A DNA stretch of 64,000 nt from Billgrantia gudaonensis (GCF_900100195.1 NZ_FNES01000001.1:232564-296563); one strand, 5' to 3'; shown: positions 26,436 to 34,919, numbered from the stretch's first letter. Notes: generated by a model not told the origin, from the letters alone. Program-made: numbers and translations.

Positions 26436-27479
26436 ATGACCTTGCGCATCGGCATCAACGGCTTCGGTCGCATGGGGCGACTGACGTTTCGCAGTCTGTG
26501 GCCCCATGTCCAGCGGGGTGACGTCGAGGTGGTGCGCATCAACGACCCGGGTGGCGATGCCGCCACCTTCGCTCATCTGCTGGAATTCGATTCCGTGCAC
26601 GGTCACTGGGCGCCGGGGCAGGGCATCCACGCGGAGGAAGAGACCTTGGTCGTCGACGGCCAGCGTATCGCCTTCAGCGCTCACAAGGCGTTGAGTGACA
26701 ACGACTGGTCCGGCTGTCAGGTGACCATCGAATGCTCGGGCAAGATGAAGACGACGGAGACGTTGCAAGCCTATCTGGAACAAGGCGTCGAGCGGGTGGT
26801 GGTCAGCGCGCCGGTGAAAGAGGAGGGCGTGCTCAACGTGGTGATGGGCGTCAACGACGACGCTTACGATCCCGAGGTGCACCGCATCGTCACCGCGGCG
26901 AGCTGCACCACCAACTGCCTGGCGCCGGCGGTGAAGGTGATCCACGAGACCTTCGGCATTCGCCACGGCTCCATGACCACGGTGCACGACATCACCAATA
27001 CCCAGGTCATCCTCGACGCCCCGAGCTCTCCACGAAAGCCGGATCTGCGTCGTTCGCGGGCTTGCGGCATGAGCTTGATCCCCACCACCACCGGCTCGGC
27101 CAAGGCGATCACGGCGATCTTCCCGGAGCTCACCGGCAAGCTCAACGGCCATGCTATTCGCGTGCCACTGGCCAACGCCTCGCTCACCGACATGGTCTTC
27201 GAGCTGGAGCGGGAGGTCACGGCGGAGGAGGTCAACGCGGCGCTCGAGGCCGCCGCCGAGGGCGAACTGGCCGGCATCCTCGGCTATGAGGAGCGCCCGC
27301 TGGTGTCCATCGACTACCGCACCGACCCGCGCAGCTCGATCATCGATGCGCTCTCGACCATGGTGGTGAACGGCACTCAGCTCAAGCTCTACGCCTGGTA
27401 CGACAACGAGTGGGGCTACGCCAACCGTACCGCCGAGCTGGCCCTGAAGGTGGGACGTAGGCAGGTAGTCAATGCCTGA
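26436..27479 (+). CDS. ArsJ-associated glyceraldehyde-3-phosphate dehydrogenase
   Basis: A 347-residue GAPDH. The Rossmann motif INGFGRMGR starts at residue 8, the catalytic Cys157 is in AASCTTNC and the base His184 in [19 protein letters not shown] is near the C-terminus. Because it overlaps arsJ by eight bases and lies behind an ArsR-type operator, it is the arsenic-resistance paralogue rather than the glycolytic copy. By established knowledge, this class uses arsenate in place of phosphate to form 1-arseno-3-phosphoglycerate, which ArsJ exports and which then breaks down outside the cell. RBS CAGGAGAG. Confidence 0.92.
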   Translation: MTLRIGINGFGRMGRLTFRSLWPHVQRGDVEVVRINDPGGDAATFAHLLEFDSVHGHWAPGQGIHAEEETLVVDGQRIAFSAHKALSDNDWSGCQVTIECSGKMKTTETLQAYLEQGVERVVVSAPVKEEGVLNVVMGVNDDAYDPEVHRIVTAASCTTNCLAPAVKVIHETFGIRHGSMTTVHDITNTQVILDAPSSPRKPDLRRSRACGMSLIPTTTGSAKAITAIFPELTGKLNGHAIRVPLANASLTDMVFELEREVTAEEVNAALEAAAEGELAGILGYEERPLVSIDYRTDPRSSIIDALSTMVVNGTQLKLYAWYDNEWGYANRTAELALKVGRRQVVNA

Positions 27480-28707
27480 CGCAAGCTTTGCAAGCCGACT
27501 GAAGGCGCTGCCTTTCGAGGTTCGCCAGTACCTGCTGATCACCGGCAACTACTGGGCCTTCACCCTCACCGATGGCGCCCTGCGCATGCTGGTGGTGCTT
27601 CACTTCCACCAGTTGGGCTACAGCCCGTTGGAAGTGGCCATGCTGTTCCTCTTCTACGAGGCCTTCGGCGTGGTCACCAACCTGGTGGGGGGCTGGCTGG
27701 GCGCGCGCCTGGGGCTCAACCGCACCATGAACGTGGGCCTCGGCCTGCAGATCGTGGCGCTGGCGATGCTGATGGTGCCCGCGGCGGCGCTGACCGTGCC
27801 TTGGGTGATGGCGGCTCAGGCGCTATCCGGCATCGCCAAGGATCTCAACAAGATGAGCGCCAAGAGCGCGGTCAAGGTGCTGGTGCCCAAGGAGAGCGCC
27901 AGCGCACAGAGCGCGCTCTACCGCTGGGTGGCGGTCCTCACCGGCTCGAAGAATGCCCTCAAGGGGGCTGGCTTCTTCCTCGGCGGACTGTTGTTGACCC
28001 TGGTTGGCTTTCAAGGTGCGGTCGGCCTCATGGCCGTCATGCTCGCCGGCGTGCTGGCACTGTCGCTGGTTCGCCTCAAGGCCGATCTGGGGCGCGGCAA
28101 GCGCAAGCCCAAGTTCTCCGAGGCGTTTTCCAAGTCGCGGGCCATCAACGTGCTCTCGGCGGCCAGGCTCTGCCTGTTCGCTGCCCGCGACGTCTGGTTC
28201 GTGGTGGCCCTGCCGGTGTTCCTCTACGACCAGCATGGCTGGAGTCACTGGACCGTCGGGGGCCTGCTGGCCATCTGGGTGATCGGCTACGGCGGCGTAC
28301 AGACCCAGGCGCCACGCCTGACCGGCCTGATTCGTGGCGGCGCGCGGGCCGTCACCGTGTTCTGGGCGCTCGCCCTGGCCGGCCTGCCGGCACTGCTCGC
28401 GTGGTTGCCGCTGGCCGAGGTGGAATGGCTGGTGGCGGGGCTGCTGGCCTTCGGGGTGCTGTTCGCCATCAACTCCAGCTGGCACAGTTACTTGATCGTG
28501 CACTTCGCCCGTGCCGACGGCGTCTCCATGGACGTGGGCTTCTACTACATGGCCAATGCCATGGGGCGGCTCGCCGGCACGGTACTCTCCGGTTGGCTCT
28601 ACCAGTTCTACGGGCTCGCCGCCTGCCTGTGGGTCTCGGCGGCTCTGGTGGCTGCCAGCGCAGCGATGGCGCTGGCGTTGCCGCGGGAAGAGCGGGCAGG
28701 GGGCTAA
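27472..28707 (+). CDS. arsJ: ArsJ organoarsenical efflux permease (MFS)
   Basis: A 411-residue 12-helix MFS permease. Conserved ArsJ features are [20 protein letters not shown] in helix 1, the [24 protein letters not shown] segment, and the central [14 protein letters not shown] followed by a [10 protein letters not shown] loop. With GAPDH it makes up the arsenate efflux pair, exporting 1-arseno-3-phosphoglycerate. The start overlaps the GAPDH stop by eight bases, indicating translational coupling. A ~280-bp non-coding stretch separates it from arsR. Confidence 0.92.
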   Translation: MPDASFASRLKALPFEVRQYLLITGNYWAFTLTDGALRMLVVLHFHQLGYSPLEVAMLFLFYEAFGVVTNLVGGWLGARLGLNRTMNVGLGLQIVALAMLMVPAAALTVPWVMAAQALSGIAKDLNKMSAKSAVKVLVPKESASAQSALYRWVAVLTGSKNALKGAGFFLGGLLLTLVGFQGAVGLMAVMLAGVLALSLVRLKADLGRGKRKPKFSEAFSKSRAINVLSAARLCLFAARDVWFVVALPVFLYDQHGWSHWTVGGLLAIWVIGYGGVQTQAPRLTGLIRGGARAVTVFWALALAGLPALLAWLPLAEVEWLVAGLLAFGVLFAINSSWHSYLIVHFARADGVSMDVGFYYMANAMGRLAGTVLSGWLYQFYGLAACLWVSAALVAASAAMALALPREERAGG

Positions 28708-28989
28708 GCGCGACTGTCGGTGGTATTGCTCGGGGCTGTTCCGTCCATGAGCCTGGGTGGGCGCTTCGAATACGTCCTTGTACGCTGCCTACGCCTTGCA
28801 GCGCTCTCGCGTGGTCCGGTGCTGGCCATCCATGGCCAGCCCGTTCGGAGCAGTGCTCCTCACTCCTGGCGTAGGATCTCCCCTTCGGCTTGTCCCCGGC
28901 GCTCCTCACGCAGCTCGGATCGTTCGGCGCTACGCACTCGGGTGACGGTTGCGTAGAATTGTCTGCATGGCCAATCAAGGAGCCGTTTC
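28708..28989. other. Intergenic region between arsJ and arsR
   Basis: 282 bp without a credible gene. It contains an inverted repeat GCTGGCCAT-CC-ATGGCCAGC (28821-28840), immediately followed by GGAGCA-G-TGCTCC (28847-28859). No copy of the ATATATG-N6-C(A/G)TATAT operator is present, so arsR itself may not be controlled by that site. A promoter for arsR presumably lies near 28940-28970 but I cannot assign it with confidence. Confidence 0.5.
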
Positions 28990-29340
28990 ATGCCGTTGGA
29001 CTCACTGCGCCTCTTCAAATGCCTCGCCGATGACACCCGCCTCATGTTGATGCTGCTGATCCTGCGCGAGGGCGAACTCTGCGTGTGCGAGATGACCCAC
29101 GCTCTCGAGGAATCGCAGCCCAAGGTGTCGCGGCATCTGGCGCAGCTGCGCAACTGTGGCCTGCTCTACGACAGCCGCGAGGGGCAGTGGGTCTACTACC
29201 GGCTTGCCCCTGCGCTGCCCGAATGGGCAGTCACCATTCTGGACGTTGCGGCGAACGCGGAGGCAACGCGCCTGGAGGCCCTGCAGGCGCGTTTGAGTGC
29301 TATGGGCGACCGCCCGGAGCGTCGCGCGGCGTTCTGCTGA
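28990..29340 (+). CDS. arsR: ArsR-family arsenic-responsive repressor
   Basis: A 116-residue winged-helix repressor. The arsenite-binding ELCVCEM motif (Cys31, Cys33) sits at the start of the recognition helix region, followed by ALEESQPKVSRHLAQLRNCGLL (the HTH) and the wing DSREGQWVYYRL. This is the classical E. coli/R773-like CxC type, which releases DNA when As(III) binds. A further cysteine is the last residue. Probable targets are the two ATATATG palindromes before gapdh-arsJ and acr3. AAGGAG precedes the ATG. It converges on an MFS gene with a seven-base gap. Confidence 0.92.
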   Translation: MPLDSLRLFKCLADDTRLMLMLLILREGELCVCEMTHALEESQPKVSRHLAQLRNCGLLYDSREGQWVYYRLAPALPEWAVTILDVAANAEATRLEALQARLSAMGDRPERRAAFC

Positions 29341-29347
29341 GGGGGCC

Positions 29348-30598
29348 TCATTCGTCGGGGGAGGGGGTTCCCGGCGCGCCCGACCGGGTAGTGATGGCTC
29401 GACGAGTTCGTGCGTCATGAATGGCCGAGTCAGCCAGGCCCTGCATGACCCACAGTCCGAGCAGCGGCCCCGGCAGTAGCCACCATACCACCCAGGCGCC
29501 CTGCAGCGACCACAGCGCGGTGGTGAGCGATATGGCCGGAATGGTCAGGGCAAATCCCACGGCGTTCATTACCGCCAGGGTGGAACCGACCCGTTCCCGC
29601 GGGGCACTAGCGGCAGCCAGTGCCGAGAACTGCGGCGAATCGGCGATGACGGTCAGGCCCCAGAGAATCAGCAGTCCCAGCAGCAGGCCGGGCGGTAGCC
29701 AGAGCAACAGCGGATAGGCGAGGCAGATCGATCCCGAGGCGATCAGGGCCCGGCGTGCTACCCACAGGCTGCCCAGCCGGCGACTCAGGGCGCCGCCGCC
29801 CACGCAGCCGACGAGCCCTAGAGCAATGACGGCGAACGACAGCCACGGAATCCACGCCTGGGGGGCGCCGAGCCGCGCCACTTCCCGGGCAATCAGGAAG
29901 GGGGTAAGCGTCCAGAAGGCGTAGAGCTCCCAGCAATGCCCGAAGTAGCCGCCGGCCACGGCACGAAAGCGCGCCTCGCGCAGGGCGGCCAGGCCATCGA
30001 GCAGCCGCGCCTTGCCGCTCGACGGTGGCAGGTGCGGTCCGTCGCCGAGTGCACGGATCGCCGCACCGCCGGCGAGCGCCAGAGCGGAAGCGCCGAACAG
30101 CGGCCACTCCCAGGGCATGCCCAGGGTGGTGCCGCGCAGCAAGTGGGGCAGGGCGGTACCCAGGGTGAGCATGCCCACCAGCCAGGCGAGCGCGGCGCCG
30201 GAGTGCCTGGGGGTCCAGCCGATGACGAGCTTCATGCCCAGCGGGTAGATGCCGGCGAGACACAGCCCGGTCAGAAAGCGCAACGAGAGCGCGAGAGGGA
30301 ACTGTGCGGCCACCAGTACGAATCCGGCATTGGTCAGGGCTCCGGCCAGGCAGGAAACCGCGAAGATGCGGCTGGCGCGAAAGCGGTCGGCCAAGCCGGT
30401 GGTGGCGATGCTCAGGGTGCCGAGAATGAAGCCTGCTTGCACAGTGAGCGTGAGGCGGCCGAGATCTGCCTCCGAAAAGCCCAGGTCGCGCGACAGGGCC
30501 AGACCCACGCCGTTGACGGAAAACCACAGCGAGGTGCCGCACAGCTGGGCTAGGACGATGATCGCCAGGGGGTGGCGGTGCCACAGGGTATCGTTCAT
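29348..30598 (-). CDS. MFS transporter in the arsenic cluster
   Basis: A 416-residue 12-helix major facilitator. It begins with WHRHPLAIIVLAQLCGTSLWFSVNGVG, has a motif A-like GLADRFRASRIFAV loop after helix 2 and a basic cytoplasmic C-terminus. I cannot assign it to a named arsenic exporter family; it does not resemble ArsJ in its first helix. It lies 48 bp downstream of acr3 on the same strand, so it is probably in the acr3 transcript and induced with it. Export of an arsenical is the simplest hypothesis, not shown by sequence. Confidence 0.75.
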   Translation of the reverse strand: MNDTLWHRHPLAIIVLAQLCGTSLWFSVNGVGLALSRDLGFSEADLGRLTLTVQAGFILGTLSIATTGLADRFRASRIFAVSCLAGALTNAGFVLVAAQFPLALSLRFLTGLCLAGIYPLGMKLVIGWTPRHSGAALAWLVGMLTLGTALPHLLRGTTLGMPWEWPLFGASALALAGGAAIRALGDGPHLPPSSGKARLLDGLAALREARFRAVAGGYFGHCWELYAFWTLTPFLIAREVARLGAPQAWIPWLSFAVIALGLVGCVGGGALSRRLGSLWVARRALIASGSICLAYPLLLWLPPGLLLGLLILWGLTVIADSPQFSALAAASAPRERVGSTLAVMNAVGFALTIPAISLTTALWSLQGAWVVWWLLPGPLLGLWVMQGLADSAIHDARTRRAITTRSGAPGTPSPDE

Positions 30599-30646
30599 CG
30601 TGACATACTCACCCTGCCCGCCTGGCCGGGCAAGCCCGGCCGGCGG

Positions 30647-31729
30647 TCAACCGGCCCGGTCAGCGTCGGGGAAGTGCCCGCGTGTCGTGTTGGCGATGCG
30701 CACCAAGGCGAGCATCAGCGGCACCTCCACCAACACGCCCACCACCGTGGCCAGTGCCGCGCCGGACTGCAGCCCGAACAGGGCGATGGCGGCCGCCACG
30801 GCCAGTTCGAAGAAGTTGCTGGCGCCGATCATCGCCCCGGGCGCGGCCACGCAGTGGGGCACTCGCCATGCCTTGGCCCAGCCGTAGGCGATGAAGAAGA
30901 TCAGGAAGGTCTGCACGATCAATGGGATGGCGATCAGCACGATATGCAGCGGCGCCTGGAGGATCACCTCGCCCTGGAAGGCGAACAGCAGCACCAGGGT
31001 GATGATCAGGCCGATGGGCGTAATCGGGCTCACCCTCTTCATGAAGACGTTGTCGTACCACTCGACGCCGTGGCGGGCGATCAGGGTGCGTCGGGTCAAG
31101 TATCCTGCGGACAGCGGGATCACGATGTAGAGCACCACCGAGAGAGCGACGGTGTCCCAGGGCACCTGGATGTCGGAGACGCCGAGCAGGAAGACCACGA
31201 TGGGTGCGAAGGCGAACAGCATGATCAGGTCGTTGAGCGAGACCTGAACCAGGGTGTAGGCGGCGTCGCCGCGGGTCAGGGTGCTCCACACGAAGACCAT
31301 GGCGGTGCAGGGGGCGGCTCCCAGCAGAATGGCACCAGCCAGGTACTGGCTGGCCAGGGGTTCCGGAATGAAGGGACGGAAGACCACCATCAGGAAGAAC
31401 CAGGCGATGGCGAACATGGTGAAGGGCTTGATCAGCCAGTTCACCGTGGTGGTGATGACGAGCCCCTTGGGCTGGCGGCGCACGCCGAGTACGGCGGCGA
31501 AGTCGATCTGCGCCATCATCGGAAAGATCATCGCCCAGATCAGCACCGCCACCGGGATCGACACCTGGGCGACTTCGAAGCGCGACAGCGCCTCGGGAAT
31601 CGCCGGGGCGAACTGGCCGAGCAGCACCCCGGCGACGATGGCCAGTGCCACCCACACGGAGAGAAAACGCTCGAAGCGGCCCATGCCCTGCGAGGTGCTT
31701 GGCGCCTGAGCGCCTTGCTGCGTTGTCAT
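30647..31729 (-). CDS. acr3: ACR3-family arsenite efflux permease
   Basis: A 360-residue, ten-helix arsenite/H+ antiporter of the ACR3 family (BASS superfamily). The essential cysteine is Cys141 in LGAAPCTAMVFVWS. Other conserved motifs are MMAQIDFAAV, NWLIKPFTMFAIAWFF, QVSLNDLIMLFAFAP and GASNFFELAVAAAIALFG. It exports the As(III) made by ArsC. It starts 27 bp downstream of an ArsR-type palindrome with AGGAGCCC before the ATG, and is followed by an MFS gene. The ACR3 type is common in halophilic gammaproteobacteria. Confidence 0.94.
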   Translation of the reverse strand: MTTQQGAQAPSTSQGMGRFERFLSVWVALAIVAGVLLGQFAPAIPEALSRFEVAQVSIPVAVLIWAMIFPMMAQIDFAAVLGVRRQPKGLVITTTVNWLIKPFTMFAIAWFFLMVVFRPFIPEPLASQYLAGAILLGAAPCTAMVFVWSTLTRGDAAYTLVQVSLNDLIMLFAFAPIVVFLLGVSDIQVPWDTVALSVVLYIVIPLSAGYLTRRTLIARHGVEWYDNVFMKRVSPITPIGLIITLVLLFAFQGEVILQAPLHIVLIAIPLIVQTFLIFFIAYGWAKAWRVPHCVAAPGAMIGASNFFELAVAAAIALFGLQSGAALATVVGVLVEVPLMLALVRIANTTRGHFPDADRAG

Positions 31730-32032
31730 GCTGGGCTCCTTCAGCGGCGAGGACTTTATATATGGGAGCCCGTATATGTTACGGGAGGCGAATCGCGTTA
31801 GCCAGCGTTGCGGGGAGACATCGTGTCGCTGCCTGGCGCCAGCGTGCGATGATCGGGAGCCGACTGATGCTGGGGCAGCGCCGGCAGGAGGCGATCGGTA
31901 ACATTCGCCGCGAAGCCGTCGGCTGTTCGACGGCCGTGAGCGATTGCGACTGGATCGCCTGTCGGCGCCGATTTAGCGCTCTTGTCTGAAGCTCGAGTGA
32001 GTCGAGCGGCGGGGCTTGGCGCCGGAAAAAGC
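31730..32032. other. Intergenic region upstream of acr3
   Basis: 303 bp between acr3 and the end of the hydrolase gene, both on the reverse strand. It holds the ArsR-type operator at 31758-31777. The remainder (31790-32030) is GC-rich with no ORF that has family resemblance or coding-like composition, and no terminator with a T-tract is evident. I see nothing else identifiable in it. Confidence 0.6.
31758..31777. promoter_or_regulatory. ArsR-type operator before acr3
   Basis: ATATATGGGAGCCCGTATAT is a 20-bp palindrome with one T/G mismatched pair, in an A+T patch 28 bp before the acr3 ATG. Half-site spacing (ATATATG-N6-CGTATAT) is identical to that of the site at 26357-26380, while the six central bases differ. 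This is what two sites for one homodimeric repressor should look like. Confidence 0.78.
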
Positions 32033-32857
32033 TCAGCTCCTAGGCGGGTGGTCAAAGGCGCTTCCCGTGTTAGCACCCGGCTGCGTTTCCAGAAAGGCGG
32101 CGATGGCGCCGATCAGTCGCTCCGGGCATTCGCGATGCGGCACGTGGCCGCAGTCGGTGAGCAGGTATGGCTCGCTGGGGCCCGGCGTCAGCGCGGCGAT
32201 GCGTGCTGGCTGTTCCCGCGAGCCGTACTCGTCGAGCTCGCCGTGAATGGCTAGCGTCGGGCAGCGCACCCGGGTCAGGGCGTCGTCCAGCCGCCATTCG
32301 CGGAAGGCCTCGGAGTGCCAGTTGTCGACCCAAGAGCGCAGCACCCAGTCGGCCTTGTCGCCGTGATACTTCGCCAGCCGCGACAGGCCCCCGGGTTCGA
32401 TGAAGCTACGCTCCGCCTCGCGGATGCCGGCCAGGGTGCGCGGCTCGGTGAAAGCCTGGGCCGCCACGGTGATCAGCGCCTCGCAGGCTAGTGGGTATCG
32501 GCCGGCGGTGACGGCGGCCATGCTGCCGCCAACGCTGTGGCCCAGCAACGCGAAGCGTTCGACGTTCAGCTGCTCGCGAACGGCGTCGAATTCATGCTGT
32601 GCCTCGTCGACGATGAAGCTTTCCGGCTGTGGGCCGGGATAGGGGGCCGACTTGCCATAACCCAGGCGGTCGTAGGCGATCACCTCGCGTCGGGTGGCGT
32701 TCGCCAGGCGCTCGGGAAAGTCCCGCCACAGGGCGATGCAACCGAGGGAATCATGCAGCAGAACGATGGGCGCCACGCCGTCCGCGGCCGCCTGCGGCGA
32801 CCAGCGGACGGCGTGCAGGGGCCCCTCGGCGGTGTCGATCCGCAGGACCGCTGCCAT
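32033..32857 (-). CDS. Alpha/beta hydrolase
   Basis: A 274-residue alpha/beta hydrolase. The oxyanion-region LLHDSLGCIALW replaces the usual HGxxG, the nucleophile Ser is in LLGHSVGGSMAA, the acid in HGELDEYGS and the histidine in DCGHVPHRE. It begins one base inside the preceding thiolase stop (TGATG), so it is coupled to the thiolase and probably acts in the same acyl-CoA or ester catabolism. A thioesterase or enol-lactonase activity is possible but the substrate cannot be read from sequence. Last gene of the operon controlled from the TetR-flanked promoter. Confidence 0.85.
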   Translation of the reverse strand: MAAVLRIDTAEGPLHAVRWSPQAAADGVAPIVLLHDSLGCIALWRDFPERLANATRREVIAYDRLGYGKSAPYPGPQPESFIVDEAQHEFDAVREQLNVERFALLGHSVGGSMAAVTAGRYPLACEALITVAAQAFTEPRTLAGIREAERSFIEPGGLSRLAKYHGDKADWVLRSWVDNWHSEAFREWRLDDALTRVRCPTLAIHGELDEYGSREQPARIAALTPGPSEPYLLTDCGHVPHRECPERLIGAIAAFLETQPGANTGSAFDHPPRS

Positions 32858-34044
32858 CAGTCGACCAGTTCCACTGCCACGGCGGTGGCCTCGCCGCCGC
32901 CGATGCACAGGCTGGCGATGCCGCGCTTGCCGCCCTTGGTGCGCAGGGCGTGGATCAGGGTCGCGATGATGCGCGAACCGGTGGAGCCGATGGGGTGGCC
33001 CTGGGCGCAGGCGCCGCCGAAGACGTTGACCTTGTCGTGGGGTAGGCCCAGGTCGTCCATGGCCATGAGGGTGACCACGGCGAAGGCTTCGTTGATCTCG
33101 AACAGGTCGACGTCGCTCACCCCCCAATCGAGCTTTTTCATCAGCTTGTCGATGGCGCCTACCGGAGCGATGGTGAATTCGCTGGGATGGCGTGAATGGG
33201 TGCTGTGGCCGAGCATGCGCGCGAGGGGCTTGGCGCCGAGTCGGTCGGCTGCCGCTTGGCTGGCCAGGATCAGCGCCGAGGCACCGTCGGAAATGGAACT
33301 GGAGTTGGCGGCAGTGATGGTGCCGTCCTTGGCGAAGGCCGGACGCAGGGTGCGGATCTTGTCGAGCTTGGCCTGGAAAGGTTGCTCGTCATGCTCGACG
33401 ACCGTCTCGCCCTTGCGATCCGTCACCGTGACCGGGGCCATTTCGGCGGCCAGATGACCGGCGTTGGTGGCCTCCATGGCGCGCTCCAGCGAAGCGATGG
33501 CGAAGTCGTCGAGGCGCTCGCGCGAATAGCCGCGCTCGCTGGCGATGTCCTGGGCGAACACGCCCATCAGCTTGCCGGTCTCGGCATCCTCCAGGCCGTC
33601 GAGGAACATGTGGTCCTTGAGTTCGCCATGGCCGAGGCGGTAGCCGGTGCGTGCCTTGGTCAGCACATGGGGCGCATTGGACATCGACTCCATGCCGCCG
33701 GCGAGCATCACTTCGCCACTGCCGGCACGAATCAGGTCGTGGGCGAACATGGCGGCCTTCATGCCCGAGCCGCACAGCTTGTTGATGGTGGTGGCGCCGA
33801 TGGCGTCGGGAATGCCGGCCTGGCGCATGGCTTGGCGGGCCGGCCCCTGCTTGACGCCGCCGGGCAGCACGCAGCCCATGATGCCCTCGTCGATCGCATC
33901 GGGAGCGATGCCAGCACGCTCGATGGCGGCGCGAATGGCCGTGGCGGCGAGCTGCGGTGCGTCGAGGCTCGACAGACTGCCCAGCATGCCGCCCATGGGG
34001 GTACGGGCGGCGGAGAGAAAGACGATGTCGTTGGCGTGGCTCAT
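32857..34044 (-). CDS. Acetyl-CoA C-acyltransferase (thiolase)
   Basis: A 395-residue degradative thiolase catalysing thiolytic cleavage of beta-ketoacyl-CoA (or the reverse condensation). Catalytic residues are Cys91 in NKLCGSGMKA, His in GACAQGHPIGSTG and a second Cys in IASLCIGGGEA. The GGMESMSNAPHVL and SDGASALILAS motifs are typical of the acetyl-CoA acetyltransferase group. It is divergent from a TetR gene with a ~100-bp shared promoter region, and the downstream hydrolase overlaps its stop. The start at 34044 (MSHANDIVFLSAARTP) is preceded by GGAGACTTGCC. Confidence 0.93.
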   Translation of the reverse strand: MSHANDIVFLSAARTPMGGMLGSLSSLDAPQLAATAIRAAIERAGIAPDAIDEGIMGCVLPGGVKQGPARQAMRQAGIPDAIGATTINKLCGSGMKAAMFAHDLIRAGSGEVMLAGGMESMSNAPHVLTKARTGYRLGHGELKDHMFLDGLEDAETGKLMGVFAQDIASERGYSRERLDDFAIASLERAMEATNAGHLAAEMAPVTVTDRKGETVVEHDEQPFQAKLDKIRTLRPAFAKDGTITAANSSSISDGASALILASQAAADRLGAKPLARMLGHSTHSRHPSEFTIAPVGAIDKLMKKLDWGVSDVDLFEINEAFAVVTLMAMDDLGLPHDKVNVFGGACAQGHPIGSTGSRIIATLIHALRTKGGKRGIASLCIGGGEATAVAVELVD

Positions 34045-34125
34045 GGCAAGTCTCCACGGTTTGTGGTTGTTGGCGGAAGTCGCGTTGACCTCCCGGCGGG
34101 CCTGTGCTTTTCTCAAGGTCAACCA

Positions 34126-34137
34126 AGCAAGCGCTAG
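34126..34137. promoter_or_regulatory. Putative TetR operator, thiolase/tetR divergent promoter
   Basis: AGCAAGCGCTAG lies ten bases before the tetR ATG and ~80 bp before the thiolase start. Its reverse complement recurs exactly at 34808-34819, in front of the acyl-CoA synthetase operon. The semi-palindromic core CAAGCGCT(T/A)G suits a TetR-family dimer. Sharing one 12-mer between two promoters flanking the regulator is good evidence for a small regulon. Confidence 0.6.
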
Positions 34138-34147
34138 TGTAAACCCG

Positions 34148-34753
34148 ATGAATGTCGTAAACGAGTCCCCCCGCCGCAAGGAACTGACCCGCCTGGCCGC
34201 CCAGCTCTTCGTCCAGGAGGGCTTCGATCGGACCACGGTGCGCATGCTCGCCCACGAGATGGGCATCAAGTCCGGCAGCCTGTTCCATCATTTTCGCGAC
34301 AAGCAGGAGATCCTCGCGGCGGTGATCGAGGAAGGCACTCAGAATGCGCTGACCATCGCTCGCCGTGCCCTCGGTCGTTGTGACACTACCCCCGAGGCGC
34401 GGTTGCATGCCATGGCGCGTGCGCATCTCGAAACCCTGTTGACCGACCGCAACGCTCACGTGGTGGCGCTCTATGAGTGGCGTCGCCTCGATCCGGAAGC
34501 GCGAGATCACCTGAGCCACCTGCGTGACGCCTATGAAGCGCTGTGGGAAGAGGTCATCGACGAGGCACTGGACGCTGGCCTGATCCACGGCGACCGCTTC
34601 CTCGTATCCCGCTTCGTCATGGGCGCGCTCAACTGGACGGTGCGCTGGTACGATCCGGAGGGCCCGCGCACCCCCGAAGAGCTCGCCCGCGAGCTGATCG
34701 CCATGCTCACCTCGCCGGTGACTCTCCCGTCGTCGGCATCGACCATGGTCTAG
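34148..34753 (+). CDS. TetR-family transcriptional regulator
   Basis: A 201-residue regulator with an N-terminal HTH (RKELTRLAAQLFVQEGFDRTTVRMLAHEMGIKSGSLFHHFRDKQEIL, residues ~9-55) and a helical ligand domain resembling the C-terminal domain of acyl-CoA-responsive TetR proteins (ALYEWRRLDPEARDHL). It sits between a divergent thiolase/hydrolase operon and a co-directional acyl-CoA synthetase/SDR operon, and a shared 12-bp element occurs at both promoters. It most likely represses both until an acyl-CoA intermediate binds. Start at 34148 chosen because the HTH begins nine residues later. Upstream of it the same frame runs through the antisense of the thiolase. Confidence 0.9.
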   Translation: MNVVNESPRRKELTRLAAQLFVQEGFDRTTVRMLAHEMGIKSGSLFHHFRDKQEILAAVIEEGTQNALTIARRALGRCDTTPEARLHAMARAHLETLLTDRNAHVVALYEWRRLDPEARDHLSHLRDAYEALWEEVIDEALDAGLIHGDRFLVSRFVMGALNWTVRWYDPEGPRTPEELARELIAMLTSPVTLPSSASTMV

Positions 34754-34765
34754 TTCGTTGCCGTC

Positions 34766-34786
34766 GCTGCGGGGTTGCTCCGCGGC
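34766..34786 (+). terminator. Possible terminator after tetR
   Basis: A 7-bp stem GCTGCGG/CCGCGGC (one G.T pair) with a 7-base loop is followed by GGCTTTGCTT. The T-tract is interrupted, so this is a weak candidate. Confidence 0.4.
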
Positions 34787-34807
34787 GGCTTTGCTTCTAG
34801 CTTGTAC

Positions 34808-34819
34808 CTAGCGCTTGCT
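34808..34819. promoter_or_regulatory. Second copy of the putative TetR operator
   Basis: CTAGCGCTTGCT is the exact reverse complement of the 12-mer at 34126-34137. It lies ~100 bp before the acyl-CoA synthetase ATG and three bases before the palindrome at 34822. A CTAGC at 34797 also repeats the left part of the element. Confidence 0.6.
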
Positions 34820-34821
34820 AT

Positions 34822-34839
34822 GTTGACGTTTACGTCAAC
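34822..34839. promoter_or_regulatory. 18-bp palindrome in the acyl-CoA synthetase promoter
   Basis: GTTGACGT-TT-ACGTCAAC is a perfect inverted repeat with a two-base centre, directly after the TetR-type element. From memory it resembles operators of MerR-type LiuR regulators of branched-chain amino acid catabolism, which would suit an acyl-CoA synthetase/SDR operon, but no such regulator is in the window. TTGACG could also serve as a -35 hexamer. Confidence 0.5.
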
Positions 34840-34919
34840 TGCGGTAAACGCCGCCGATAGTGTCCCGCGTTCCTACCACCACCGCATCGAACAATCACAA
34901 CAGCACAAGAGGGCCCTCC

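Noticed and set aside
26436-27479. Glycolytic gapA
   Set aside because: Its overlap with arsJ and the ArsR-type operator upstream identify it as the arsenic-resistance GAPDH.
34822-34839. Assigning the palindrome to LiuR with confidence
   Set aside because: The resemblance is from memory and no MerR-type regulator gene is present in the window.
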